A stretch of DNA of 64,000 bases from CAZBBC01 sp964489835 (lineage in GTDB: Bacteria > Calditrichota > Calditrichia > JAJRVZ01). The notes under the pieces are model-generated. The model made no database searches, had not been told where the DNA came from, and saw only the letters and a program-made list of their open reading frames with translations. Position numbers and translations under genes: made by a program. Of the stretch, positions 9,683-17,897 are shown piece after piece (the first letter of the stretch is position 1; each line of letters starts with the position of its first letter). The DNA is taken from contig CAZBBC010000002.1 in the NCBI GenBank assembly GCA_964489835.1, positions 1 through 64,000 on the forward strand, given 5' to 3'.

Positions 9683-10116
9683 TATCATGTACGGAATTTA
9701 TTCCCGCCTATAGCGAACTTTTCAAGTATCTTGAAAAAAAGCGGGGAAAAACAGCGGTCGTTGATTTCTGGAATTATTTATCAGATATATATTTGACAAA
9801 TCTCAAAGACTTTATTGCCGAAAACGGTATTCGCGGTTGCTGGATTTATTGGAGCACAACGCTGGAAGAAGAGGCGGCGGATTTTTCTATGGAATTGGAC
9901 GAAGAGGCCGGAGAATTTTACATAACGATGCATCGCTGCCCATCGAAGGGTCGGCTTCTTGAATACAAACATATCCTGCCCTATCCCGATTACTGCGAAC
10001 ACTGTGATATGCTTTATCGCAGAGTACTGGAGCCGCTGGGATATACCTATGATCTGGATCGTTCGCAAACAGACCAGGCACGTTGTCGTCTTTCGATAAA
10101 AGTGATTAAAAACTAA
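9679..10116 (+). CDS. Small conserved-looking protein of unknown function, paralog B
   Basis: 145 aa, not recognised by family. Strong RBS AGGAGG 5 bases before the ATG, with the ATGA overlap to paralog A. It keeps the A-type plan but adds cysteines: HRCPSKG and YPDYCEHCDMLYRR, a possible metal or redox site, and WIYWSTTLEEEAADF in the middle. The conserved-looking aromatic and acidic residues suggest an enzyme rather than a structural protein. Function unknown; the co-translation with paralog A argues for a complex. Confidence 0.8.
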   Translation: MISCTEFIPAYSELFKYLEKKRGKTAVVDFWNYLSDIYLTNLKDFIAENGIRGCWIYWSTTLEEEAADFSMELDEEAGEFYITMHRCPSKGRLLEYKHILPYPDYCEHCDMLYRRVLEPLGYTYDLDRSQTDQARCRLSIKVIKN

Positions 10117-10173
10117 CTTTAAAGATGCCACCAAAGTAGCAATGAATAAAAATATTATCTTTGTGGATGTTTA

Positions 10174-11673
10174 ATGAATATTGATAAAATGACCTTGACC
10201 AGTTTAGATTGGATTGTCATTATCGTTTATGGCATTGGTCTGTTGGTCGTCGGTTTCTATTTTTCTTATGTGAATAAAAGCTCCGATGATTACATGTTGG
10301 GCGGAAGAAATATGAAATCCTGGCGGGTTGGGCTCTCTCTTTTTGCCACCTTGTTTAGCGCGGTCACCTACCTCTCCATGCCGGGGGAAATGATCAAACA
10401 CGGGCCGATGATATGGTCAATGGTTGCGGCGCTGCCCTTTATTTACTTTGTTGTCGCCTATTTTTTCATCCCCTTCATTATGAAACTAAAAATCACCAGT
10501 GCCTATGAATTGCTTGAAACCAGATTGGGATTGCGGAATCGTATACTCGCCGCGATTTATTTTTTAATGATGCGTTTTGTGTGGATGGCTGTGATAATTT
10601 ACATGGTCTCGGAAAAAGTGATTGTGCCCATTATGGGATGGCCGGAGAGCACTGCCTTAATGATAAGCATTATCATGGGGATTGTCACCGTGATTTATAC
10701 TTCCTTTGGCGGCTTGCGCGGTGTTGTCCTGACAGATGTTGTGCAAACGTTTATTTTGTTTGGTGGCACGCTTCTGGCGATCATATTAATTATAAACCAG
10801 CTGGGTAGCGTGTCCGCCATCATTCCCTCGCAATGGCCGGAACACTGGTCCGGCTGGGTCTTTTTTGATACTAAAGTCCGGGTGAGTTTTTTAACGGCAT
10901 TTATTACTTCTTTCGGCTGGTACGTCTGCACGGCGGGATCGGATCAAATGGCCATTCAGCGCTATTTGGCCACACGAGACGTCAGAGCGGCGCGACGAAT
11001 GTATCTCAGCTCATTGGTTACCAATCTTCTTGTCTATTTCCTTCTGGCTATACTTGGGCTTGCTCTCTTTGCCTATTTTAAGATGCACCCGGAACTCCTT
11101 ACCAGCGGATCATCCATTGTGGATGGAGCAGATCTCCTTTTTCCACGATTTATCGTCATTGGCTTACCCATAGGCTTTTCCGGTCTGGTTCTCGCCGGTT
11201 TACTTGCAGCATCAATGTCGAGCCTCTCCTCAGGTATAAATTCTTCCGCTCTGTCGATTATCAATGACTTCATTGTACGTTTTCGAAAAAATCCACTTGC
11301 CGACGCCTACCAGGTCAAACTGGCAAAAATCATTTCTCTGGCCATCGGCGTTATCATTGTTTTATTAAGCCTTGTCATTGGCAATGTCAAAGGCAATCTG
11401 CTGGAACTGACCTACAAGACGATTAACCTGCTTGTGGGACCCCTGTTTGTGCCGTTTTTTATGGCAATGTTTGTGCGCCAAGCAAAACCAACGGCAACTT
11501 TTATCGGTACTCTCACGAGCGCAATAGCTGCAACTCTGATTAGTTTTTCACAGGAGCTGTTTTCAATCACGATTTCTTTTCTCTGGATAATTCCGGGCTC
11601 ATTTTTGGTCGGCGTCATCATCAGTCTCGTTTTAAGTGTATTACCTTTTAAACGAAAAAGGCTGGATAACTGA
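10174..11673 (+). CDS. Sodium:solute symporter (SSS family)
   Basis: Inner-membrane Na+-coupled importer, 499 aa with about 13 hydrophobic segments from residue 10 to the end. The family signature is near the N-terminus: SSDDYMLGGRNM followed by SLFATLFSAVTYLSMPGE, and a central AGLLAASMSSLSSGINSSA segment typical of the Na+-site helix. SSS members of this kind carry sugars, sugar acids, sialic acid or polyols. As the only transporter in the first operon it presumably imports the compound processed by the surrounding kinase, aldolase and aminotransferase genes. Confidence 0.93.
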   Translation: MNIDKMTLTSLDWIVIIVYGIGLLVVGFYFSYVNKSSDDYMLGGRNMKSWRVGLSLFATLFSAVTYLSMPGEMIKHGPMIWSMVAALPFIYFVVAYFFIPFIMKLKITSAYELLETRLGLRNRILAAIYFLMMRFVWMAVIIYMVSEKVIVPIMGWPESTALMISIIMGIVTVIYTSFGGLRGVVLTDVVQTFILFGGTLLAIILIINQLGSVSAIIPSQWPEHWSGWVFFDTKVRVSFLTAFITSFGWYVCTAGSDQMAIQRYLATRDVRAARRMYLSSLVTNLLVYFLLAILGLALFAYFKMHPELLTSGSSIVDGADLLFPRFIVIGLPIGFSGLVLAGLLAASMSSLSSGINSSALSIINDFIVRFRKNPLADAYQVKLAKIISLAIGVIIVLLSLVIGNVKGNLLELTYKTINLLVGPLFVPFFMAMFVRQAKPTATFIGTLTSAIAATLISFSQELFSITISFLWIIPGSFLVGVIISLVLSVLPFKRKRLDN

Positions 11674-11751
11674 GTGAAGACAAAAGAAAAAAGAAAAATG
11701 AATAGATCAGCTGTCAGGCATAACCGGCATGTGTGAGGATGTTTTAATCTG

Positions 11752-12747
11752 ATGAAAAAACTGATGCGAAACGGTGACGATATCTTTATTTATGATCATG
11801 AAATTTGTCCATATCTACCGGATAGAATCTTTGATGCCCATTGCCACCTGTTGAATACAGAATTTCATGAATACAATCGCAGTTCCGATATAGATGATTT
11901 AGACACTTTTTTTTATCATGTTGGAATGGATGATCTATTAAGCTGTTGGAAAGTTCTGTTTCCTGATTCACGTGTCAATGGATTAATAATGGGAACACCT
12001 ATTTATAACTGTGATCTTGAGGAAGAAAACAGATTTGTAGCTGAAAGTATAAACGATAAGATGAATCGTTTTTCCATCTTGATCCGGCCGCAAATGCCAT
12101 TTAAAAATCTTGAAAATACGATCAAAACATACAAACCTTCCGGGTTAAAGCCATACCTTGTCAACGCTCTGGTAGAGGATAAGCAAATGGCAAGAATAAC
12201 CGATTTTATCACTGAGGAACAATTAGATCTTGCGAATAAATATGGGCTTTGTATTACGATACATGTATCAAAACCACAGGGAATGGCAGACCCTGATAAT
12301 TTAACAGATATTTCCAGGCTTGTCATTCAATATCCGAAAATACAATTTATACTTGCCCATTGTGGACGCTGTTTCATTACACCCAACATGGCTGCCGCTT
12401 TGGACGCCCTGCCCGTTGCGGAAAACCTGTGGATTGATACTTCAGCGGTTTGCGACACGGGCGTTTTTCTGGAACTTTTTTCACGGTATGATCTTTCCCG
12501 CATTCTTTTTGGATCTGATTTAGTTGGTCCGGTGGCCTTTCGCGGAAATTATATCCGGCTTGGAATGAGCTGGCATGTTGTTATGCCACAGGTAGTTGAC
12601 CGAGTTGGGGGATTGGAAAGCAGGGCTACTTTTGCCATATACGAAAATCTCAGCGCTCTCTTTCATGCGGCTCGTTTTTGTCAGATCAGTGAGGATGATA
12701 TTCAAAATATATTTTATAACAATGCCGCAGGGCTGTTCAAACTATAA
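11752..12747 (+). CDS. Amidohydrolase-family (Amidohydro_2-like) metal hydrolase, second copy
   Basis: TIM-barrel metal-dependent hydrolase, 331 aa, cytosolic. Motifs: IFDAHCHL with the HxH pair at residues 30 and 32, CITIHVSKP, FILAHCGRC, and LFGSDLVG with the Asp. It is only distantly like the copy at 5086 (different spacing and loops), so the two probably act on different substrates. It lies 78 bases after the symporter gene, which makes co-transcription likely. Lactonase, deacylase and decarboxylase activities are all possible in the family. Confidence 0.84.
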   Translation: MKKLMRNGDDIFIYDHEICPYLPDRIFDAHCHLLNTEFHEYNRSSDIDDLDTFFYHVGMDDLLSCWKVLFPDSRVNGLIMGTPIYNCDLEEENRFVAESINDKMNRFSILIRPQMPFKNLENTIKTYKPSGLKPYLVNALVEDKQMARITDFITEEQLDLANKYGLCITIHVSKPQGMADPDNLTDISRLVIQYPKIQFILAHCGRCFITPNMAAALDALPVAENLWIDTSAVCDTGVFLELFSRYDLSRILFGSDLVGPVAFRGNYIRLGMSWHVVMPQVVDRVGGLESRATFAIYENLSALFHAARFCQISEDDIQNIFYNNAAGLFKL

Positions 12748-12812
12748 CAATGCCTGCTACTCCCTTTCAGGTAAGGATTGTGGCATCCCGATAAATCGGC
12801 GTATAAAAAAGA

Positions 12813-12888
12813 GGATTAAAACCACAGAGGACACTGAGAAACACTCCGTAAATATTAACTAATTACTCTGTGCGCTCTGTGGTTTAAT
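12813..12888. repeat. Inverted repeat with ACCACAGAG / CTCTGTGGT arms
   Basis: The 163-base space between 12747 and 12911 contains GATTAAAACCACAGAG (from 12813) and its complement CTCTGTGGTTTAATC (to 12888), with a less regular middle rich in repeated ACTGAG/CTCTGTG words. A relative with the same right arm (GTGCGCTCTGTGGTTT) is at 21508-21658. No gene is seen. Confidence 0.8.
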
Positions 12889-12910
12889 CTAAAACTGCCC
12901 AGGGTAATCG

Positions 12911-14266
12911 ATGAATATTAAAGAAAAAGATAACAGGCCATCTTCTGACTCAAAATTCAAACGCTCTAACGAATTTTATCAGCAAGCAAAACAGCTTTTT
13001 CCCTATGGAACACAGTTGTTCAGTCGCCGGCCGGAATTGGGTGCTTTCGGCCAGGGCCCCATCTATTTTGAAAAAATGAAAAATGCCCGTTTCCGGGACA
13101 TTGACGGCAACGAGTTTATTGATACGGCTATGGGTATTGGTTCGGTCATTTTAGGCTACAGATATAATAAAGTGGATAATGCGGTTAAGGAGCAGATTGA
13201 TAAGGGTGTGCTGGGAAGCATCAATAACACCCTGGAGATTAAAGTGGCGCAAACAATCGTTGATATGGTACCCTGCGCTGAAATGGTCAAATTCTGCAAA
13301 AGCGGTGGTGAGGCGGATGCCATTGCCGTGCGCATAGCGCGTGGACATACCGGTAAAGAAAAGGTGCTCTTTTGTGGTTACCATGGCTGGCATGACTGGT
13401 ATCTAGCGGCAAATCTGGCATCGGATTCATCGCTTGATCAGCATCTATTGCCCAGCTTGAATCCCAAAGGCGTTCCCGCGTCCTTATCCGGAACATGCCT
13501 TCCATTTGAGTACAACAACCTGGACCAATTAAATTCATTGCTTAAAAAGAATGCCGGTGAAGTTGCCTGCATTATAATGGAAGCCACACGGTTTAAGAAG
13601 CCTGACCAAGGATTTCTTGAAGGTGTGCGGCAATTAGCCGATGTATATCACTGCCTGCTCATTTTTGACGAAGTCATTACCGGTTTTCGGATGTCAAAAG
13701 GTGGCGCCCAGGAATATTTCGGTGTCACACCTGACCTGGCGACTTTTGCCAAAGCCATTGCCAATGGATACTCGCTGGCAGCAGTTGTTGGGTACAGAAA
13801 AATTATGGAAACGCAGGCGGATAATTTTATTAGCAGTACCTACTGGAGCGATTGTACGGCTCTCGCGGCCGGTCTGGCGACACTGAATGAAATAATTAAT
13901 AAACCGGTTATTGAGACGATCAATAAAACCGGCCATGAACTCGTTTCCCATCTACGCATGCTGGCTAAAAAATATAATCTTGATGTGGATATCGCCGGCC
14001 ATGGATTTGATTTCACCTTAAACTTTAATTACGGCGAACTTTCGGGCAAAATCATGACCCTGTTTATTCAAGAAATGGTTGCACATGGGATTTATACGAA
14101 TGGTGTTTTTTATCCCTGTTACACGCACACGTCGGAAGATGTCGAAAACATCCTGTCAGCAGCAGATGAGGTTTTCGCACTCTTAAAAAAGGGAATTGAA
14201 AAAAAAAGTATTGCTCAATTGCTGAAATGTCCGGAGCGACAAACCGGTTTTAGAAGGTTAGCATAA
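12911..14266 (+). CDS. Class III aminotransferase / glutamate-1-semialdehyde aminomutase-like
   Basis: PLP enzyme, 451 aa, resembling HemL more than the aminotransferase at the window start. Marks: YGTQLFSRRPE near the N-terminus, the phosphate-site KSGGEADAIAVRIAR, YHGWHDWY, the cofactor Asp in FDEVITGFR, and the Schiff-base Lys281 in FAKAIANGY. HemL itself normally reads differently around the Lys and sits with haem genes; here the context is sugar catabolism and the next gene (aldo/keto reductase) overlaps by one base. A role in amino-sugar or amino-cyclitol transamination is therefore more likely than haem synthesis. Confidence 0.88.
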   Translation: MNIKEKDNRPSSDSKFKRSNEFYQQAKQLFPYGTQLFSRRPELGAFGQGPIYFEKMKNARFRDIDGNEFIDTAMGIGSVILGYRYNKVDNAVKEQIDKGVLGSINNTLEIKVAQTIVDMVPCAEMVKFCKSGGEADAIAVRIARGHTGKEKVLFCGYHGWHDWYLAANLASDSSLDQHLLPSLNPKGVPASLSGTCLPFEYNNLDQLNSLLKKNAGEVACIIMEATRFKKPDQGFLEGVRQLADVYHCLLIFDEVITGFRMSKGGAQEYFGVTPDLATFAKAIANGYSLAAVVGYRKIMETQADNFISSTYWSDCTALAAGLATLNEIINKPVIETINKTGHELVSHLRMLAKKYNLDVDIAGHGFDFTLNFNYGELSGKIMTLFIQEMVAHGIYTNGVFYPCYTHTSEDVENILSAADEVFALLKKGIEKKSIAQLLKCPERQTGFRRLA

Positions 14267-15222
14267 TGAATCAAAGAATATTAGGCCGCACCGGCATACG
14301 GGTATCAGAAATTGCTTTTGGCGGCGTCGAAATTGGCTTGCCCTATGGAATTGGTGTAAAAAGCATAACCGACATGCTCTCCGAAACGGAAGCGGTCCAC
14401 TTGTTGCATGCAGCCATCGATAGCGGTATCAATTTTTTCGACACGGCACGCATGTATGGCACCAGCGAATCGATTATGGGCCGGGCATTTCAGGACAGAA
14501 GAGATCGTGTCATTATCTGCACAAAGTGCCGGCATTTTCGTGACAGTGATGGGCGATTGCCGCCTTCTGGCGAATTAAAGAAAATCATTGAAACGTCTTT
14601 ACGGGAGAGCCTGGCGGCGTTGCAAACCGGATTCATCGATATTTACATGCTCCATCAAGCTGATCTTGAGATTCTTAACAATGAAGAGATAGCAAATACA
14701 TTTTTAAATCTCAAAACAAAGGGTGTCATTCGGGCGACGGGTGTTTCCACCTATACCGTGGGGGAGACAAAAAAGGCCATAGATAGCGGTGTCTGGGAAG
14801 TCGTCCAATTGCCATTCAACCTGATGAACCAATCCCAGGAAGTCAATTTTTCTCAGGCGGCGAAGATGGACATTGGCATTATGGCTCGTTCGGTTCTGTT
14901 CAAAGGTTTATTAAGTGAAAAGGGCGGGAAACTGCATCCCGCATTAAAAGATGTTCAGGCGCACCTCAACCTTTATGGGGAACTGCTGAGCGAATCCATC
15001 CCGGATATGCCGACTCTGGCCATAAAATTCGCCTTGTCTTTTGGGCAAGTGTCTTCTGTGCTTGTCGGCATCGATCGAATGGTATATTTGCAAAAATCAT
15101 TAGCCGCAGCCGATGGTGTTTATCTGGATGAAAAAACATTGGCTCGGGCTGGAGATTTACGTTACCCGGATCTGCAGTTTCTTGATCTGGTAAAATGGGA
15201 AAAAATGGGATGGCTAACGTAA
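14266..15222 (+). CDS. Aldo/keto reductase
   Basis: NAD(P)H-dependent reductase or dehydrogenase of sugars or aldehydes, 318 aa, cytosolic. The catalytic tetrad is complete: Asp59 and Tyr64 in FFDTARMYGTS, Lys87 in CTKCRHF, His130 in YMLHQAD. The N-terminus RILGRTGIRVSEIAFGG is typical of the family. The ATG shares a base with the previous TAA, so it is coupled to the aminotransferase; the pair could form or use a keto/aldehyde intermediate. Last gene of the first tightly packed cluster. Confidence 0.92.
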   Translation: MNQRILGRTGIRVSEIAFGGVEIGLPYGIGVKSITDMLSETEAVHLLHAAIDSGINFFDTARMYGTSESIMGRAFQDRRDRVIICTKCRHFRDSDGRLPPSGELKKIIETSLRESLAALQTGFIDIYMLHQADLEILNNEEIANTFLNLKTKGVIRATGVSTYTVGETKKAIDSGVWEVVQLPFNLMNQSQEVNFSQAAKMDIGIMARSVLFKGLLSEKGGKLHPALKDVQAHLNLYGELLSESIPDMPTLAIKFALSFGQVSSVLVGIDRMVYLQKSLAAADGVYLDEKTLARAGDLRYPDLQFLDLVKWEKMGWLT

Positions 15223-15289
15223 TAAGGTCGATCTGTCCATGGGATCATTCTGACTGTAGTGCAAAGAATTTTGTAATTTAAATGCTCAA

Positions 15290-16765
15290 ATGAGAAATCG
15301 GATGACAAAAAAACTATCTTACACAGCGCTTGTCATTTTTGCTTTTAATTTCTCGTGCGTTCAGAATCAATCAACAGATACGCACGCCTCTGATAAGTGG
15401 CAGCTTTTTATTGACGACTACTGGATCGCCAGTAGTGACAACGTCACATCAACCCTGCACCAGCCGGCAAAACATCCTGATAATCCGTTGATACGCGGAG
15501 ATGTCCCCTGGGCGCAAAACCCTTACTGTTTTGGCTCTGTCATAGATGATATTGAAATATCACTGTTTAAAATCTGGTACATGAGCTACAACTATGGCCA
15601 ACCGGTGGCGGACAGGACACCGATTCTTTATGCCACCAGTCCTGATGGCATTCAATGGACTCGACCAAGTCTCGGGTTGTTTGAGTTCCAGGGTTCCATA
15701 GAGAATAATATTGTGCTCACTAATTACGGTTATCACGATCTCTACTCTCCCAGTGTCATCAAAGATAACGCAGATCCAGATGCTGCCCGGCGATACAAAA
15801 TGATCTGGTGGGATTTTCCGCTGGGAAAAAGAGGTTATCAAGACGATGGAATGTGCGTTGCTTTCTCGGCAGACGGTATTCATTGGATGAAATATCCCGG
15901 TAACCCGGTTCTTCATGCGAAAAAAGGCGAACAATCAATCAGCGATGTCATGTCTGTTATGCAGGATCAAAGTACGGGTAAGTTTGTTGCCTACACAAAA
16001 GGTTGGGCAGATCCCTGGCCGGCATTCAGGCAGATTGTACGCACCGAGAGCAACGATTTTATTCACTGGTCAGAACCGACAGTTGTTATCAGTCACCAAT
16101 ACAATCTTCAGGATCCCCAATCATATGGTATGACGGTGAGGCAGATTGGAAACCTTTATATCGGTTTGTTGTGTTCTTATAAAAAACCAGGCGATGAGAC
16201 CATCGATATCCAACTGGCGGCTAGCCATGACAATCAACACTGGGAGCGTGTCGCCAATCAGGAGACTTTTATTCCCAACGGACCGTTGGGTAGTTGGGAT
16301 GCTGGTATGATCTTTTGCGCACCACTAATCAATCATGGTGATCAAACGCTGATCTATTACGGCGGCTGGAATGGTCCGCACAATCAAAATAAGAACCGTT
16401 ATAGCGGTATTGGCCTGGCCATATTACGCAAGAATAGCTTTGTCTCGCTTGATTCGGGGCCGGAAAAGGGAAATATCACTACCCATGCCATGCGTAAACT
16501 ACAGGGACCGCTGCTTGTCAACGTCGATGCCAGCAGGGGCTCGTTGGTTGCTGAGCTGCTGGATGTAGACGGAAACCCGGTTCCCGGTTACGCGGCAAAT
16601 GACTGCCTGCCAGTACAAAGCGACGGCCTTGAGGAACCTATCCAATGGCGTGAATATTCCGACCTGCCGGAATCGCAGGAGGCCATACGGATTCGTTTTC
16701 TGATACAGAAAGCTTCACTGTTCGGCTTTTACGCCGGGCCAGACGTGGTCCGCGATGATGATTAG
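15290..16765 (+). CDS. Exported lipoprotein with GH43/GH32-like beta-propeller
   Basis: 491 aa. Hydrophobic N-terminus ending FNFSC (Cys23), then a polar stretch, so probably a lipoprotein. The body has repeated blade motifs of the S-x-D-G-I-x-W type: SPDGIQWTRP, SADGIHWMKY, SNDFIHWSEP and SHDNQHWERV, as in five-bladed propeller glycosidases of GH32/43/68. A C-terminal beta domain (from about residue 400) resembles those following such propellers. No catalytic triad can be assigned with confidence. Either ATG 15290 or ATG 15302 could be the start; both leave a signal. Probably acts on a glycan at the cell surface or in the periplasm. Confidence 0.76.
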   Translation: MRNRMTKKLSYTALVIFAFNFSCVQNQSTDTHASDKWQLFIDDYWIASSDNVTSTLHQPAKHPDNPLIRGDVPWAQNPYCFGSVIDDIEISLFKIWYMSYNYGQPVADRTPILYATSPDGIQWTRPSLGLFEFQGSIENNIVLTNYGYHDLYSPSVIKDNADPDAARRYKMIWWDFPLGKRGYQDDGMCVAFSADGIHWMKYPGNPVLHAKKGEQSISDVMSVMQDQSTGKFVAYTKGWADPWPAFRQIVRTESNDFIHWSEPTVVISHQYNLQDPQSYGMTVRQIGNLYIGLLCSYKKPGDETIDIQLAASHDNQHWERVANQETFIPNGPLGSWDAGMIFCAPLINHGDQTLIYYGGWNGPHNQNKNRYSGIGLAILRKNSFVSLDSGPEKGNITTHAMRKLQGPLLVNVDASRGSLVAELLDVDGNPVPGYAANDCLPVQSDGLEEPIQWREYSDLPESQEAIRIRFLIQKASLFGFYAGPDVVRDDD

Positions 16766-16792
16766 CCTGAATTATTCACTACCACTGGCAAT

Positions 16793-16865
16793 GACCCACC
16801 CCGTCTCGCTGCACTCGACACCCCTCCCTACAAGCTTGTAGGGAGGGGCTGGGGGAGGGTCAGAA
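16793..16865. repeat. Palindromic repeat with a 28-bp perfect core
   Basis: Between 16765 and 16953. The core CCCCTCCCTACAAG plus its exact complement fills 16821-16848; it is flanked by GACCCACCCCGTC on the left and GGGGGAGGGTCA on the right. The copy at 43140-43217 has the same flank (ACCCACCCCGTC) and CCCCTCCCTA start but a different loop, so this is a dispersed family. It may also act as a terminator for the gene upstream. GAGAGGA at about 16939 is the RBS of the next gene. Confidence 0.85.
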
Positions 16866-16952
16866 TCTTTTTTAATTGCAGCAACATGCTGCGGTATGAA
16901 TAAATCAGGTTAGGTAATACAATTCACTTTTAATTAGTGAGAGGAATACAAT

Positions 16953-17870
16953 ATGTTAAAATTAAAATTTGGAATCCGAATTGGACATTATATCTGGTTT
17001 GTTTCTTTATGTTTGATATTATTCATAATCGGCTGCCAATCAGGTGAAACGGACCTTAAAAAGGATCATACAGATCAATTGGCAGCGGGAGCAGATATTG
17101 AAGAAATTGCAGAACACCTTATTCAGGTAAGACAAGCGGTTGGTGTGACACGTGCATTAGCGCTTCATTATCCAAATCTTGATCGGGATAAAGCTTATAA
17201 AATACAGATGACGATGTTGTCTAAACTGGAAAAGCAGGGTGAACGATTGGTGGGGTGGAAAATGGGCGGTTCTCGTGTAACGGATCCTGATCTCCCTTTT
17301 AATCCGGATTTTGGTTTTATGCTGGAATCTGATGAATTTCAATCTGGTAGTATGGCAAGTAGCACCGAATTTGTGGTAGGATGTCCACTGGTAGAAGCGG
17401 AAATTGGTTTTTTATTGAAGAAAGATCTGCCGGGTCCGGTAATCTCACGAGGTGAGTTAATTGATGCAATTGAAAGCGTAGGAGGATTTTGCGAACTAAT
17501 CTCTGTAAGAACAAGGGATGCTGAAGGTGGCACTAAGGCTACTTCTGCCCAATTTATTGCAGATGGACTTTCCCATGGCGGTTTTATTCAACCAAAGCAA
17601 AAATTTACATTGGATGAAATTGATCTAAAAATGGTGGAATCTAGTATTGTAATTAATGGTGAGATAAAATCAGAAGGGGATTCCAAAGATTTTGCCTTTT
17701 TAGATGCAATTCTCTACCTGGCTAATAATTTACCTAAATATGACAGGTATCTACGATCAGGAGACATCATTATAACCGGTTCGATGCTTACACCGCCTGA
17801 GGCAATGGCAGAAGATAAAGTCGAAATAAAATTTTCTACATTTGAACCGCTGTATATAAAGTTTGAATAA
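16953..17870 (+). CDS. 2-keto-4-pentenoate hydratase/FAH-like protein with lipoprotein signal
   Basis: 305 aa. Residues 1-28 form a hydrophobic signal ending FIIGC (Cys28), a good lipobox. The body matches the 2-hydroxypenta-2,4-dienoate hydratase/4-oxalocrotonate decarboxylase group: RQAVGVTRALAL, GWKMGGS, the metal Glu pair in LVEAEIGFLL, GGFCELI, a Ser/Lys-rich loop and NGEI. Such enzymes are normally cytosolic in aromatic or keto-acid degradation, so a lipid-anchored copy is unusual. It precedes another lipoprotein by 27 bases. Possible roles: handling unsaturated or keto-sugar products outside the cytoplasm, or a non-catalytic ligand binder. Confidence 0.8.
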   Translation: MLKLKFGIRIGHYIWFVSLCLILFIIGCQSGETDLKKDHTDQLAAGADIEEIAEHLIQVRQAVGVTRALALHYPNLDRDKAYKIQMTMLSKLEKQGERLVGWKMGGSRVTDPDLPFNPDFGFMLESDEFQSGSMASSTEFVVGCPLVEAEIGFLLKKDLPGPVISRGELIDAIESVGGFCELISVRTRDAEGGTKATSAQFIADGLSHGGFIQPKQKFTLDEIDLKMVESSIVINGEIKSEGDSKDFAFLDAILYLANNLPKYDRYLRSGDIIITGSMLTPPEAMAEDKVEIKFSTFEPLYIKFE

Positions 17871-17897
17871 TTATTTCTAAATATAAGGTAGAAAAAA

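Noticed and set aside
12911..14266. Haem biosynthesis gene hemL
   Set aside because: Only the general fold matches; the Lys loop differs and the neighbours are sugar-catabolic genes.
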